Shown: positions 1-8,286 of the stretch, piece after piece
Layout: every line of letters starts with the position of its first letter
Position numbering within the stretch: the stretch's first letter is position 1
DNA from: Bacteroides sp.
Lineage (GTDB): Bacteria; Bacteroidota; Bacteroidia; Bacteroidales; Bacteroidaceae
Direction: 5' to 3'
Assembly: GCA_019414725.1 (NCBI GenBank)
Contig: DXLM01000037.1
Coordinates: 1-31,353 of the forward strand
DNA: 31,353 nt
The notes under the pieces: model-generated
What the model was told of the DNA's origin: nothing
Database searches by the model: none
The model's input: only the letters and a program-made list of their open reading frames with translations
Made by a program: the position numbers and the translations under genes

Positions 1-172
1 CTAAAGTAACTCTCTTTTTTTATGCCTTAAACGCGCCGGTTTACATGGTTCAGTTAAACCGAGAGTTAAATGGGGATCAGTTTGAAAACTTGGGGGAATC
101 TTTTCTTTTTTGTAGAGAACACGGTTGAACTTTTAAAAAAGAATTATATTTGTACTATTCATTACTGAAACT
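1..172. other. Left-edge region before the corA-like gene
   Basis: No gene can be assigned. Plus-strand frame 3 is open from the left edge to a TGA at 129-131 (about 42 codons) and could be the tail of an upstream gene, but I recognise nothing in it. The last 30 bp hold the likely promoter of the CorA-type gene. The rest is AT-rich and shows no clear hairpin. Confidence 0.3.
124..152 (+). promoter_or_regulatory. Bacteroidetes-type promoter of the corA-like gene
   Basis: A perfect TAtaTTTG -7 box lies at 145-152, about 20 bp before the ATG at 173. A GTTG at 124-127 is the nearest -33 candidate. The 17-bp spacing is shorter than the usual 19-21, so the -7 box is the firmer part. Confidence 0.5.
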
Positions 173-1213
173 ATGGCGAAGAATAATTTACTAAGTGAGC
201 AACTTGCTTATATTGGTGTCAGTTGTACCCCTACGCATCTGCATTTGTGCAGTTATAATGCTGAAAGTATTTGTATGAAGGATGGGAAAGATATAGATAG
301 TTTAATCCCTTATTTGAATAAGAATGCTATAAACTGGATACAAATTCATGGCTTTCAGAATACGGAGGTTATACAGCATGTCTGTCAGAATTTTAATGTC
401 GACTTTTTGACGATACAAGATATTTTGAACTCCGACCATCAGACCAAGATAGAACAGCATGATACATATAATGTAGTGATTTTGAAGTTACTTTTTTCTA
501 ATGATGATGGCTATGTACCACAACAAATAGCCATTGTGCAAGGTGGAAATTATCTGTTGACTTTTATGGAAAAGGAAACAGACTTTCTGAATGATATAAA
601 TACGGCATTGGAAAAGAATGTGTTGAAAATACGTAGCCGGCAGTCTGATTTCCTGCTCAGTGTTATTCTAAACAGTGTGATGGCCAGCTTTATATCCATC
701 ATTTCGGAATTGGAAGACGGATTAGAGGATTTAGAAGAGCAATTGCTTTCGCCGGAACAGGCTGATATGCTCGGTATTGAAAATATACAGCAATACCGTC
801 GTAATTTTCGTGTAATAAAGAAATGTATTTTACCATTAAAGGAGGAAATCAGCAAGTTGTTGCATCCGATCGATAATGATTTGTTGCACAAAGCAAGCCG
901 TCCTTTCTTTAATGATGTCAATGATCATTTGCAGTTTGTATTGCAAACTTTAGATGGTTGCCGTGACATGATTTCAGCTTTGGTAGATATTTACCTTTCC
1001 AATAATGACCGACGGATGAACAGCATCATGAAACAGCTGACTGTTGTTTCTACTATATTTATTCCGTTGACTTTTCTGGCAGGAATCTGGGGAATGAATT
1101 TCCAATGGATGCCTGAACTGGGATGGCGGTATGGCTATGTATTTGCATGGACATTGATGTTGATACTAGTAGCAGTTATCTACTTCTATTTTAAGCGTAA
1201 AAAATGGTATTGA
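173..1213 (+). CDS. corA: CorA-family divalent cation (Mg2+) channel
   Basis: This is a 346-residue protein of the CorA/2-TM-GxN family, inner-membrane channels that take up Mg2+ (some members move Co2+ or Zn2+). The signature G307-M308-N309 sits at the end of the first of two C-terminal membrane segments (about 283-303 and 319-341), and a basic tail (KRKKWY) ends the protein. The long N-terminal part is soluble and acidic, with a coiled region rich in Glu/Leu around 175-200, as expected of the cytoplasmic funnel. The length is normal for the family. The ATG at 173 lies just after a good -7 box, which supports this start. The gene is monocistronic and converges on the Lrp-like gene. Substrate specificity cannot be read from the sequence. 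Confidence 0.93.
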   Translation: MAKNNLLSEQLAYIGVSCTPTHLHLCSYNAESICMKDGKDIDSLIPYLNKNAINWIQIHGFQNTEVIQHVCQNFNVDFLTIQDILNSDHQTKIEQHDTYNVVILKLLFSNDDGYVPQQIAIVQGGNYLLTFMEKETDFLNDINTALEKNVLKIRSRQSDFLLSVILNSVMASFISIISELEDGLEDLEEQLLSPEQADMLGIENIQQYRRNFRVIKKCILPLKEEISKLLHPIDNDLLHKASRPFFNDVNDHLQFVLQTLDGCRDMISALVDIYLSNNDRRMNSIMKQLTVVSTIFIPLTFLAGIWGMNFQWMPELGWRYGYVFAWTLMLILVAVIYFYFKRKKWY

Positions 1214-1237
1214 TGAGAGAGGATGGATGGGATTTAC

Positions 1238-1708
1238 TTAAATGTGAATCCCATATTCATGTTTTACTTCATTCATTACAAAGGTGCTTTCCAGTGAACC
1301 CAAACTGTCAATCGTGCCCAAGACATTGAGGATAAATTCCTGATAATACTTCATATTAGGGGAGTGTATTTTAAGCAAATAGTCATAACTGCCTGATATG
1401 TTATAGCACTCTGTTACTTCAGGGATATCCTGAATTATCCGTGTAAATTCCGCAGCAATGTCCCGGTTCAGTCTTCTTAGCTTGACACTGCAAAATACCA
1501 CGAAGCCTTGGTTTAGTTTCTCAGCGTCCAATACAGCGATATATTTTTTTATATATCCTCCATTTTCCAATCGTTTGAGGCGTTCGAACACCGGAGTGGA
1601 GGAAAGGCTTACCCGTGCAGCCAGTTCTTTGGTGGTCAGTCGGGCATTTTCTTGCAAGGTACGTAGTATCTGCAAATCTACTTTGTCAAGTTTCTCTAAA
1701 GTACTCAT
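1238..1708 (-). CDS. Lrp/AsnC-family transcriptional regulator
   Basis: The protein has about 156 residues: an N-terminal winged helix-turn-helix (LDKVDLQILRTLQENAR, then TTKELAARVSLSSTPVFERL) and a C-terminal RAM ligand-binding domain. The family binds DNA as dimers to octamers and responds to amino acids. The frame is open further upstream to an ATG at 1771, but a perfect TAtaTTTG box (minus strand, 1758-1765) would then lie within the coding sequence. I therefore start at the ATG at 1708, which gives MSTLEKLDK, the usual Lrp N-terminus. It is monocistronic and convergent with the corA-like gene, with only 24 bp between the stops. The target genes and ligand are unknown. Confidence 0.9.
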   Translation of the reverse strand: MSTLEKLDKVDLQILRTLQENARLTTKELAARVSLSSTPVFERLKRLENGGYIKKYIAVLDAEKLNQGFVVFCSVKLRRLNRDIAAEFTRIIQDIPEVTECYNISGSYDYLLKIHSPNMKYYQEFILNVLGTIDSLGSLESTFVMNEVKHEYGIHI

Positions 1709-1757
1709 AGAATAATATTCTTTCAAGAGGTTGATATTATTTTCATATCTGTCAATA

Positions 1758-1765
1758 CAAATATA
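1758..1765 (-). promoter_or_regulatory. -7 box of the Lrp/AsnC gene
   Basis: On the minus strand this reads TATATTTG, a perfect match to the Bacteroidetes -7 consensus. It would start transcription near 1751, about 40 nt before the chosen ATG at 1708. No good -33 element was found at the expected distance. Confidence 0.5.
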
Positions 1766-1883
1766 TTGCATTTATCTTAGATTTCGGAGAAATTTTCGGG
1801 AAATGTAGTACAGGGTTATATTCTTTTTTTGTCGGAGAATGCAAGAAAAGGGCAGAATGATTTTATCTCTCAAAAATACTTTT

Positions 1884-1891
1884 TATCTTTG
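1884..1891 (+). promoter_or_regulatory. -7 box immediately before the small exported-protein gene
   Basis: TATCTTTG matches the -7 consensus exactly. The predicted start site, about 6-7 nt downstream, is near 1898, almost touching the ATG at 1900. This implies a leaderless or nearly leaderless transcript if the ATG is used. The -33 region is only T-rich. Confidence 0.45.
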
Positions 1892-1899
1892 CAGTTGCT

Positions 1900-2325
1900 A
1901 TGACAAAGTATATATATCTTTTTTATATCTTGTTAGGCGTATGCCTGTTGGCGGGCTTTGGTTCCGCATTTGATAGCGGACAGGAGCACGATGTGGTTCG
2001 TACAGTTGGTTTGGAAAACAGTGCGGTGGCGTTGTGTAACATATCTGAAAGTAATAATGGGCAGGAAAAAAAAGAGATAAATAATGAAAGCTACCATTTT
2101 TATAAAGTCGGTATCGGCGGTGCAGCTACCTCTTTTTCTTTTCGCACCTTGTGCTCTTCTAAAATTCTGCGAACTCATTCCTCTGCTTCCGTCATAGCCA
2201 AGTTGGCCAGATTCTTGAAAGTACTTCTTCCTGAAGAAAAGCAAATTTCTTTTTCACCTATTCTTTATTTTACTCAATATTCCTGTGAATACTATATTTA
2301 TCAGTTGAGGCGTATTCTTATTTAG
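1900..2325 (+). CDS. Small exported protein of unknown function
   Basis: I do not recognise this 141-residue protein. It begins with a signal-peptide-like stretch (YLFYILLGVCLLAGFGSAF) with a likely cleavage near residue 23. A polar middle follows, with few aromatics and scattered Cys and His, then a Lys/Leu-rich part, and it ends in an aromatic-rich tail (YSCEYYIYQL). Size, export signal and an isolated Cys-containing tail recall the other small exported proteins in this window (5009 and 30866), but I see no shared motif. A consensus -7 box lies only a few bases before the ATG. It stands alone, between an Lrp-type gene and a DedA gene. It is either a poorly conserved periplasmic protein or a chance frame. 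Confidence 0.5.
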   Translation: MTKYIYLFYILLGVCLLAGFGSAFDSGQEHDVVRTVGLENSAVALCNISESNNGQEKKEINNESYHFYKVGIGGAATSFSFRTLCSSKILRTHSSASVIAKLARFLKVLLPEEKQISFSPILYFTQYSCEYYIYQLRRILI

Positions 2326-2457
2326 TTTATTTTTTCTTCTCGGCAAGGTCTGTTTTTTATATCTTACATTTTTTTGTTTTTATATTTTCATAATGGGAAC
2401 TGGGGTGGATGCTTGTTTCTTTTATGAACGGTGTTATATGTTAATAACTAATATATA

Positions 2458-3102
2458 ATGGAATTTTTATTGGACTTTATACTTCACATTGACCAATATA
2501 TGATAGATATTGTTCAAGAATATCATACTTGGGCTTATGTCATACTGTTTATAATCATTTTTTGCGAAACGGGATTGGTTGTCACTCCATTCCTCCCCGG
2601 AGATTCTTTGCTTTTTGTCGCGGGAGCTATTTCGGCTTTGCCCGATATGCCTTTGGAAGTTAATATTCTCGCTTTGGTTTTATTTCTTTCAGCTGTGTTG
2701 GGCGATTCCTGTAATTATATGATAGGACACTTTTTTGGAAATAAACTTTTCAATAATCCCGATTCCCGTATATTTAAGCAAAGTCATTTGGAAAAAACAC
2801 ATGAATTTTATAAAAAATACGGAGGAAAGACCATCATTCTCGCCCGTTTTGTACCTATAGTCCGTACATTTGCTCCTTTTGTAGCAGGTATGGGCAAAAT
2901 GCATTATTATTATTTTATGGTGTATAATCTGATAGGGGGAGCTTTGTGGGTTGGTATTTTCTGTTATGCCGGTTATTTTTTCGGTGATCTTCCATTTGTA
3001 CAGAAAAATCTGAAATTGCTGATTGTGGCTATTATTGTCGTTTCTATATTGCCTGCCGTTATAGAAGTAGGCAGGAATAAGTGGAAAACTCGCCATTACT
3101 AA
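2458..3102 (+). CDS. DedA-family membrane protein
   Basis: This 214-residue inner-membrane protein belongs to the DedA/SNARE-associated family; members act in membrane homeostasis and some flip undecaprenyl-phosphate or phospholipids. Family marks are present: the re-entrant region FCETGLVVTPFLPGDSLLF, then GDSCNYMIGHFFG, and the motif FYKKYGGKTIILARFVPIVRT with the conserved Arg and Pro, followed by FVAGMGKM. The C-terminus has a hydrophobic helix and a basic tail. Length is typical. The ATG at 2458 follows a 130-bp AT-rich gap. The phosphate genes follow 39 bp downstream on the same strand, so co-transcription is possible but not shown. Confidence 0.92.
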   Translation: MEFLLDFILHIDQYMIDIVQEYHTWAYVILFIIIFCETGLVVTPFLPGDSLLFVAGAISALPDMPLEVNILALVLFLSAVLGDSCNYMIGHFFGNKLFNNPDSRIFKQSHLEKTHEFYKKYGGKTIILARFVPIVRTFAPFVAGMGKMHYYYFMVYNLIGGALWVGIFCYAGYFFGDLPFVQKNLKLLIVAIIVVSILPAVIEVGRNKWKTRHY

Positions 3103-3141
3103 AATCAAACATATCAAAAACAATTTATTCAAATTACATTT

Positions 3142-3789
3142 ATGAAAAATTCTTTTTTTAGTCGATTTACACCTCAAGAACCTAAGTTTTTCCCTATGTT
3201 GAAACGTTTGTCTGAAATCCTGACCTCATCATCGGATTTATTGGTAGAAAGCATGCAGCATGATAAGCCGGAAGAGAGAGAGGACTATTACAAACGCATC
3301 AAAGATATGGAACGTGAAGGTGACAAGCAGACTCATTTAATTTTTGACGAATTGGGAAAAACTTTCATAACCCCTTTTGATCGTGAGGATATTCACGATT
3401 TGGCATCAACTATGGATGATGTAATAGATGGGATTAACAGTTGCGCCAAACGTATCACGATCTATAATCCCCATCCCATTGCTAATAGTGGAAAAGAGTT
3501 AAGTTTGTTGATACAGCAAGCGGCTGTTTATATAAGTAAGGCAATGGACGAATTGGAAATTTTCCGTAAAAAGCCTACTGAATTAAGAGCATGTTGTACA
3601 AAATTGCATGACATAGAGAATCAGGCGGATGATGTATATGAACTCTTTGTTAAGAAACTATTTGAGGAAGAAAAGGATTGCATAGAACTGATTAAGATCA
3701 AGGAGATAATGCATGAATTGGAGAAAACGACCGATGCGGCAGAACGGGTAGGAAAAATCTTGAGAAACCTGATTGTGAAATACGCATAA
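3142..3789 (+). CDS. DUF47/PhoU-like phosphate transport accessory protein
   Basis: This 215-residue cytoplasmic, all-helical protein is of the DUF47 (PhoU-like, formerly TIGR00153) family, whose genes sit next to PiT phosphate transporters and are thought to regulate them. The typical pattern of charged repeats with metal-binding acidic residues is visible: REGDKQTHLIFDEL, then FITPFDREDIHDLASTMDDV, and HDIENQADDVYELF with EKTTDAAERVGKIL near the end. The downstream pit gene begins 16 bp after the stop, which indicates an operon and supports a role in phosphate uptake. Length matches the family. Confidence 0.92.
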   Translation: MKNSFFSRFTPQEPKFFPMLKRLSEILTSSSDLLVESMQHDKPEEREDYYKRIKDMEREGDKQTHLIFDELGKTFITPFDREDIHDLASTMDDVIDGINSCAKRITIYNPHPIANSGKELSLLIQQAAVYISKAMDELEIFRKKPTELRACCTKLHDIENQADDVYELFVKKLFEEEKDCIELIKIKEIMHELEKTTDAAERVGKILRNLIVKYA

Positions 3790-3805
3790 AAGCAGAAGGT
3801 ACAAT

Positions 3806-4819
3806 ATGGAATTATTAGTGATTATTATTACGTTGGCTTTGATTTTTGACTATATTAACGGATTTCATGATGCAGCCAATTCAATAGCCACCATTGTGTC
3901 AACCAAGGTTCTTACTCCGTTCCAAGCGGTGATATGGGCGGCATTTTTTAATTTTGTTGCATTCTTTATTGCTAAATGTATAATCGGAGGGTTCGGAATA
4001 GCCAATACTGTATCCAAGACAGTAGTGGAACAGTATATTTCCTTGCCGATTATTCTTTCGGGGGTTATTGCAGCTATTGTCTGGAATCTGTTTACATGGT
4101 GGAAGGGGATTCCTTCTTCTTCTTCGCATACGCTGATCGGAGGTTTTGCCGGTGCTGCTATTATGGCTCATGGTTTTGATGCCATTCAGCTCAATATTAT
4201 TTTGAAGATTGCTGTTTTTATCTTTTTGGCACCATTTATAGGGATGGTTGTTGCTTTTGGATTCACGTTGCTTGTCCTTCACATTTGTCGTCGTGCACAT
4301 CCGAATACGGCTGAGATGTGGTTTAAGAAATTGCAGCTTGTTTCTTCGGCTTTGTTCAGTATAGGGCATGGACTGAATGATTCCCAGAAGGTAATGGGTA
4401 TTATTGCTGCTGCCCTGATCGCTGCTCATTCGGAAGGGTTAGGAATGGGAATAAATAGTATCAATGATTTGCCGGATTGGGTGGCATTTTCTTGTTTTAC
4501 TGCCATTTCTTTAGGAACAATGTCAGGCGGATGGAAGATTGTGAAAACCATGGGAACTAAGATTACCAAAGTAACTCCTTTGGAGGGAGTTGTTGCGGAA
4601 ACTGCTGGCGCATTTACATTGTATCTGACAGAATATTTGAAAATACCTGTAAGTACAACCCACACCATTACAGGAGCTATTATCGGAGTGGGTGCTACTA
4701 AGCGTCTTTCAGCCGTCCGATGGGGAATAACAAGAAGTCTGATGACGGCTTGGGTGTTGACTATTCCTGTCAGTGGAATATTGGCCGCTGTTATTTACGG
4801 AGTAGTTACTCTTTTTTAG
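3806..4819 (+). CDS. pit: PiT-family inorganic phosphate transporter
   Basis: This 337-residue inner-membrane carrier imports inorganic phosphate (as metal-phosphate with H+ or Na+). Both PiT signature motifs are present: near the N-terminus DYINGFHDAANSIATIVSTK, and in the second half GHGLNDSQKVMG, with the late STTHTITGAIIGVGA block. About ten hydrophobic segments can be counted. It is the short bacterial form without the large hydrophilic loop of eukaryotic members. It is preceded by its DUF47 partner and ends just before a strong hairpin terminator. No Pho-box-like site was identified. Confidence 0.95.
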   Translation: MELLVIIITLALIFDYINGFHDAANSIATIVSTKVLTPFQAVIWAAFFNFVAFFIAKCIIGGFGIANTVSKTVVEQYISLPIILSGVIAAIVWNLFTWWKGIPSSSSHTLIGGFAGAAIMAHGFDAIQLNIILKIAVFIFLAPFIGMVVAFGFTLLVLHICRRAHPNTAEMWFKKLQLVSSALFSIGHGLNDSQKVMGIIAAALIAAHSEGLGMGINSINDLPDWVAFSCFTAISLGTMSGGWKIVKTMGTKITKVTPLEGVVAETAGAFTLYLTEYLKIPVSTTHTITGAIIGVGATKRLSAVRWGITRSLMTAWVLTIPVSGILAAVIYGVVTLF

Positions 4820-4865
4820 GATGACCGGATTGTAGGCTGTTCTAGAAAATAAAGATCTGTCGTGA

Positions 4866-4895
4866 CCGAGGTGACTGGGAAGTTACCTCGGTTTT
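4866..4895 (+). terminator. Rho-independent terminator after pit
   Basis: An 11-bp stem, CCGAGGTGACT paired with AGTTACCTCGG (one G-U pair), has a 4-nt GGGA loop and is followed by TTTT. It closes the DUF47-pit operon 46 bp after the stop. Confidence 0.88.
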
Positions 4896-4955
4896 GTATA
4901 CATACCCATTTGTAGGTAAAAAGTGGATGAAACTAATAATAAATATAAAATGTTA

Positions 4956-4985
4956 TTGTGAGTTTGTTATTTGTTTCTATTTTTG
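4956..4985 (+). promoter_or_regulatory. Promoter of the His-rich protein / TonB receptor operon
   Basis: TTG at 4956-4958, a 19-bp spacer, and TAttTTTG at 4978-4985 give a near-ideal Bacteroidetes promoter. The start site would be about 4992. This rules out the GTG at 4958 as start of the small gene and supports the ATG at 5009. Confidence 0.8.
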
Positions 4986-5008
4986 TAGTGGTCTTACTGA
5001 ACACAAAA

Positions 5009-5320
5009 ATGAGAGAAAACGCAAAAGGCAGGATTTTTATAGCATGGCTGTTGTTAATGACGCTTATGCCATTTTTCATGGTGAAGACTTTTCACCACCA
5101 TGAAGAAGATGCCGTTTGCCATTCTGATAGTGGGAATTCTCATGATTCCTCTCATCAGTGTCCCGTGTGCAATTTCACACTTTCACCTTTTACACAAGTT
5201 GAAACATTACAACTTCATATTGTTCTTCCGGTTTTTGATTATCAGCCGGAAATAACAGTGGATAAGGTTTGTCAGGTTAAATCTTATCCTTATTATCTGC
5301 GTGCACCTCCCGTTTGCTGA
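5009..5320 (+). CDS. Small exported His/Cys-rich protein upstream of a TonB receptor
   Basis: The protein has 103 residues and no function I can name. A membrane/signal segment (about residues 9-26) is followed by a metal-ligand-rich stretch: HHHEEDAVCH at 29-38, then further His and a C51-P-V-C54 pair. The C-terminus ends YYLRAPPVC. This pattern is comparable to the His-rich, Cys-pair proteins (for example the DUF2946 type) found beside metal-related TonB receptors in other phyla; that is analogy, not demonstrated homology. The start is fixed by the promoter at 4956-4985. The gene is 48 bp upstream of the TonB receptor, so they are probably co-transcribed. A related C-terminus (LRAPPFYC) occurs in the small protein at 30866. 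A role in binding or sensing zinc, copper or another metal outside the cytoplasm is inferred. Confidence 0.75.
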   Translation: MRENAKGRIFIAWLLLMTLMPFFMVKTFHHHEEDAVCHSDSGNSHDSSHQCPVCNFTLSPFTQVETLQLHIVLPVFDYQPEITVDKVCQVKSYPYYLRAPPVC

Positions 5321-5368
5321 TTCACATAGTATCTTTTATTTATTCACAACATCAAATGATTGTAATTT

Positions 5369-7528
5369 ATGCGTATCAGATATGTTTCGGGTACGCTGGG
5401 AATGTTTTTTACCTTGTTTTCAAATGCACAGGTAGTTTCTGATACGATTAAAAGTGTGGATTTATCCGAAGTGGTGGTGACTGGATCTTACCGACATGCT
5501 CAGGAGAAAAAGACTACCCTGACACTCGAGTTGTTTCAGAAAGATTATTTGAACCGGCATTTTACCGGTAATTTGGTACAGACTTTGAAAAATGTTCCCG
5601 GTGTACACTCGATGGATATTGGTGCGGGATTCTCCAAACCTATGATTCGTGGTTTGGGATTCAACCGTATTGCCGTATCCGAAAATGGAATAAAACAAGA
5701 GGGGCAACAATGGGGGGCCGACCATGGACTGGAAATTGATGCTTTTAATGTAGACGAGGTACGGATTCTGAAAGGTCCGTCTTCACTGCTCTACGGCAGT
5801 GATGCGATGGGAGGTGTCATCGAAATCCTTCCTTTGCTTCCACAAAAAGAGAACCGATTTTTTGGTGAGGCTGCCTTATTGGGAAAATCAGTGAACGGCA
5901 CTGTGGGCGGTTCACTGATGCTAGGTATTGAGAAGAATGCATGGCTGGTCAGAGTACGTTTTTCAGAACAGCACTATGGAGATTATCATGTACCGGTCGA
6001 TACCATTGTATATCTTACCCAGTTGGTGCCTGTTTACGGTCGTAAGCTGAAAAACACCGCTGGGTTCGAGCGCAATGTTTCTGTCATGGGAGATTATAGA
6101 AAGAGGTTTTATCAGATGAATATTGCTGTGAGCAATGTTTATCAGAAGATGGGCTTCTTTCCCGGTGCTCATGGCATTCCTGATATTTCCCGTTTGGAGG
6201 ATGATGAGAACAGCCGTAATATTGAATTGCCTTATAGCAAAGTGAACCATCTTAAAGTAACCACGCATCAACAGTATCTTTGGAATGGGATACAACTTTC
6301 AGGTGATTTCGGCTATCAGTTCAATCATCGGGAGGAATGGAGTGCTTTCCATACCCATTATGACACTCAGGTGATGCCTGCAAAGGATCCGGATAGGGAA
6401 CTGGTGTTCAAACTGCATACATTCAGCTCCTCTTTGAAGCTGCGGTTGTCCAGTTCTTCTTCCTGGGAGCATATGGCAGGGTGGAATATGCAGATACAGA
6501 AAAATGCGATTGGCGGATATTCTTTTCTGCTACCGGAATACAAGCGTTTTACTACCGGAGCTTTTTGGCTGACGACTTTCCGATTGGATAATCAGTTGTC
6601 TGTAACTGGTGGGATACGTTATGATCGGGGAAGGATTGATATAACGGCATTCGAAGATCCTTATTTGGTGGAGTATCTGCACAGACAGGGATATGAAGAA
6701 GAGGTAATACAGGCATATCGTTGGCGAAGTTATCCGGTGGACAGGGCTTATGGTAATTATTCCTGTTCGGCGGGAGTAGTGTGGACACCCGCTGCCGGTC
6801 ATCTTCTGAAGATGAATGTGGGACGTAGCTTCCGTTTGCCGGGAGTCAATGAATTAGCATCCAACGGAGTGCATCACGGAACTTTCCGTCATGAAAAAGG
6901 GGATGCCACTCTTTCTTCGGAACAAGGATGGCAGATTGATGCTTCCTATACCTTGGCTTATAAAAAAATGGAACTGGTTGTTTCATCTTTTGCCAGTTGG
7001 TTTGATAATTATATTTATTTGCGCCCTATGGGAGAATGGTCTGTATTGCCCCATGCTGGACAGATTTATCAATATAGTGGCGCACGTGCTTTGTTCATGG
7101 GTGGTGAGATAAATTTCAATATGGATTTTCTACGCCATTTTAATTATCGTTTAGTCGGTGAGTATGTCTATACTTATAATCGTGACGAACATACGGCTTT
7201 AAGTTTTTCACCTCCTGTATCCATGCGTAATATTCTGACATGGAATAAAAAAGATTTTCAGTTGTATGCTGAACTTCAAAGTATAGCTTCGCAGAACCGT
7301 ATAGCGAGGAATGAAGACCGCACACCCGGAGCTTGTTTGATTCATCTGGGTGGAAGTATTCATATACCTATGGCCAAGGCGGATATTGAAATATCTTTGG
7401 GCATTCGTAATTTGTCGGATGTGAAATATTACAATCATTTGAGTTTTTATAGGAAAGTGGAAATCCCTGAACCGGGAAGAAGCTTTCAGATTTCGATTAA
7501 AGTACCATTTAAACAATTATTAAAATGA
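5369..7528 (+). CDS. TonB-dependent outer-membrane receptor
   Basis: This 719-residue outer-membrane transporter has a signal peptide (about 1-21, cut near SNAQ), a TonB-box-like DLSEVVVTGS at 31-40, a plug domain (about 50-160, with VPGVHSMDIGAG, PMIRGLGFNR and ILKGPSSLLYGSDAMGGVI), and a beta-barrel to the C-terminus, which ends in alternating hydrophobic residues. It lacks the N-terminal carboxypeptidase-like extension and the SusC hallmark, so it is a classic metal/siderophore-type receptor rather than a glycan SusC. The His-rich small protein precedes it, and the His-rich lipoprotein begins within its last codons (ATGA overlap, 7525-7528). The neighbours suggest a metal ion or metal chelate as substrate. 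No Fur- or Zur-like operator was identified by eye. Confidence 0.93.
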   Translation: MRIRYVSGTLGMFFTLFSNAQVVSDTIKSVDLSEVVVTGSYRHAQEKKTTLTLELFQKDYLNRHFTGNLVQTLKNVPGVHSMDIGAGFSKPMIRGLGFNRIAVSENGIKQEGQQWGADHGLEIDAFNVDEVRILKGPSSLLYGSDAMGGVIEILPLLPQKENRFFGEAALLGKSVNGTVGGSLMLGIEKNAWLVRVRFSEQHYGDYHVPVDTIVYLTQLVPVYGRKLKNTAGFERNVSVMGDYRKRFYQMNIAVSNVYQKMGFFPGAHGIPDISRLEDDENSRNIELPYSKVNHLKVTTHQQYLWNGIQLSGDFGYQFNHREEWSAFHTHYDTQVMPAKDPDRELVFKLHTFSSSLKLRLSSSSSWEHMAGWNMQIQKNAIGGYSFLLPEYKRFTTGAFWLTTFRLDNQLSVTGGIRYDRGRIDITAFEDPYLVEYLHRQGYEEEVIQAYRWRSYPVDRAYGNYSCSAGVVWTPAAGHLLKMNVGRSFRLPGVNELASNGVHHGTFRHEKGDATLSSEQGWQIDASYTLAYKKMELVVSSFASWFDNYIYLRPMGEWSVLPHAGQIYQYSGARALFMGGEINFNMDFLRHFNYRLVGEYVYTYNRDEHTALSFSPPVSMRNILTWNKKDFQLYAELQSIASQNRIARNEDRTPGACLIHLGGSIHIPMAKADIEISLGIRNLSDVKYYNHLSFYRKVEIPEPGRSFQISIKVPFKQLLK

Positions 7529-8019
7529 AAACAAAATTTTATTTTCTTGTAATCAGCCTTTTGGCTATATGCTCTGTTTGTCTGCCTGCGTGTGATAATG
7601 ATGAAAAAGGGGATGTAACAAAGCCCGTGATCGATTTGATAGAACCCGAAGAGGGAGCGGTGTTGAAAATTGGTAATGGGAAAGGGGTACATTTTGAAAT
7701 GAATCTGTCAGATGATGTGATGTTGAGATCGTATAAAATCAATATTCATAATAATTTTGACCACCACGGACATGATTCCCGGGCAGCCGGAGAGAAAAAC
7801 ACAGTTTTTACTTTTGACAAGGTATATGATGTTTCCGGTTTGAAGAATACAAAAGTACATCATCATGATATTGTTATTCCGGCCGATGCTGCTCCCGGAG
7901 ATTATCATCTGATGGTATGGTGTACCGATGCGGCGGGCAATCAGACAGAAGTGGCTCGTAATATTGTCTTGAGTGCGGACGGAGGTACTGAAACGGAACA
8001 TGATCATGATCATGAGTGA
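7525..8019 (+). CDS. His-rich lipoprotein (DUF4625-like)
   Basis: This 164-residue lipoprotein has a lipobox LPAC with lipidated C23, followed by an acidic DNDEKGD stretch resembling the Bacteroidetes surface-export signal. The body resembles the DUF4625 family, an immunoglobulin-like fold (KPVIDLIEPEEGA near 37-50, AAPGDYHLMVWCTDAAGN near 130-147); this assignment is from memory of the family pattern. His clusters HNNFDHHGHD, KVHHHD and a terminal EHDHDHE suggest metal binding. It overlaps the receptor stop codon by 4 bp, so translation is probably coupled, and it is the last gene before a terminator. It may capture metal at the surface and deliver it to the receptor (inference). Confidence 0.82.
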   Translation: MKTKFYFLVISLLAICSVCLPACDNDEKGDVTKPVIDLIEPEEGAVLKIGNGKGVHFEMNLSDDVMLRSYKINIHNNFDHHGHDSRAAGEKNTVFTFDKVYDVSGLKNTKVHHHDIVIPADAAPGDYHLMVWCTDAAGNQTEVARNIVLSADGGTETEHDHDHE

Positions 8020-8057
8020 TTTTTTGTATTAATCGTATTGTGTGTATTAATTGTCTG

Positions 8058-8094
8058 GTGGCGGTCGATGTGAATCGGCCGTCACTTTATTTTG
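8058..8094 (+). terminator. Terminator of the TonB receptor operon
   Basis: A 12-bp stem (GTGGCGGTCGAT with ATCGGCCGTCAC, two G-U pairs), a GTGA loop and a T-rich tail (TTTATTTTG) follow the lipoprotein gene by 38 bp. Confidence 0.82.
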
Positions 8095-8210
8095 TTAGAT
8101 GTCGCCAAAGAATAATTTTCTTTCAGGAGGTAATAATCCGTTTGTAAATAGAATATTTGTTCTATAAATAGTGATAATTGTAGCTCTATTTTCTTTATTT
8201 TTAGTATATC

Positions 8211-8241
8211 TTGTTTGATATAACTGCCTTTAATACCTTTG
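8211..8241 (+). promoter_or_regulatory. Promoter of the O-acetylhomoserine sulfhydrylase gene
   Basis: TTG at 8211-8213, a 20-bp spacer and TAccTTTG at 8234-8241. The predicted start near 8248 leaves a leader of about 40 nt before the ATG at 8287. No SAM riboswitch fits in so short a leader. Confidence 0.7.
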
Positions 8242-8286
8242 CAACAGGTAAAAACAGAAATATATAACTCTAAAAAGATAAAGATT

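Noticed and set aside
1227..1254. Perfect 8-bp inverted repeat ATGGGATT/AATCCCAT as a bidirectional terminator between the corA-like and lrp-like genes
   Set aside because: It has a 12-nt loop and no T-run on either strand, and it overlaps the end of the lrp-like gene; it could be chance.
8020..8286. SAM riboswitch before metY
   Set aside because: The predicted leader is about 40 nt and shows no SAM-type core; the only hairpin in the gap (8058-8085) is the terminator of the preceding operon.
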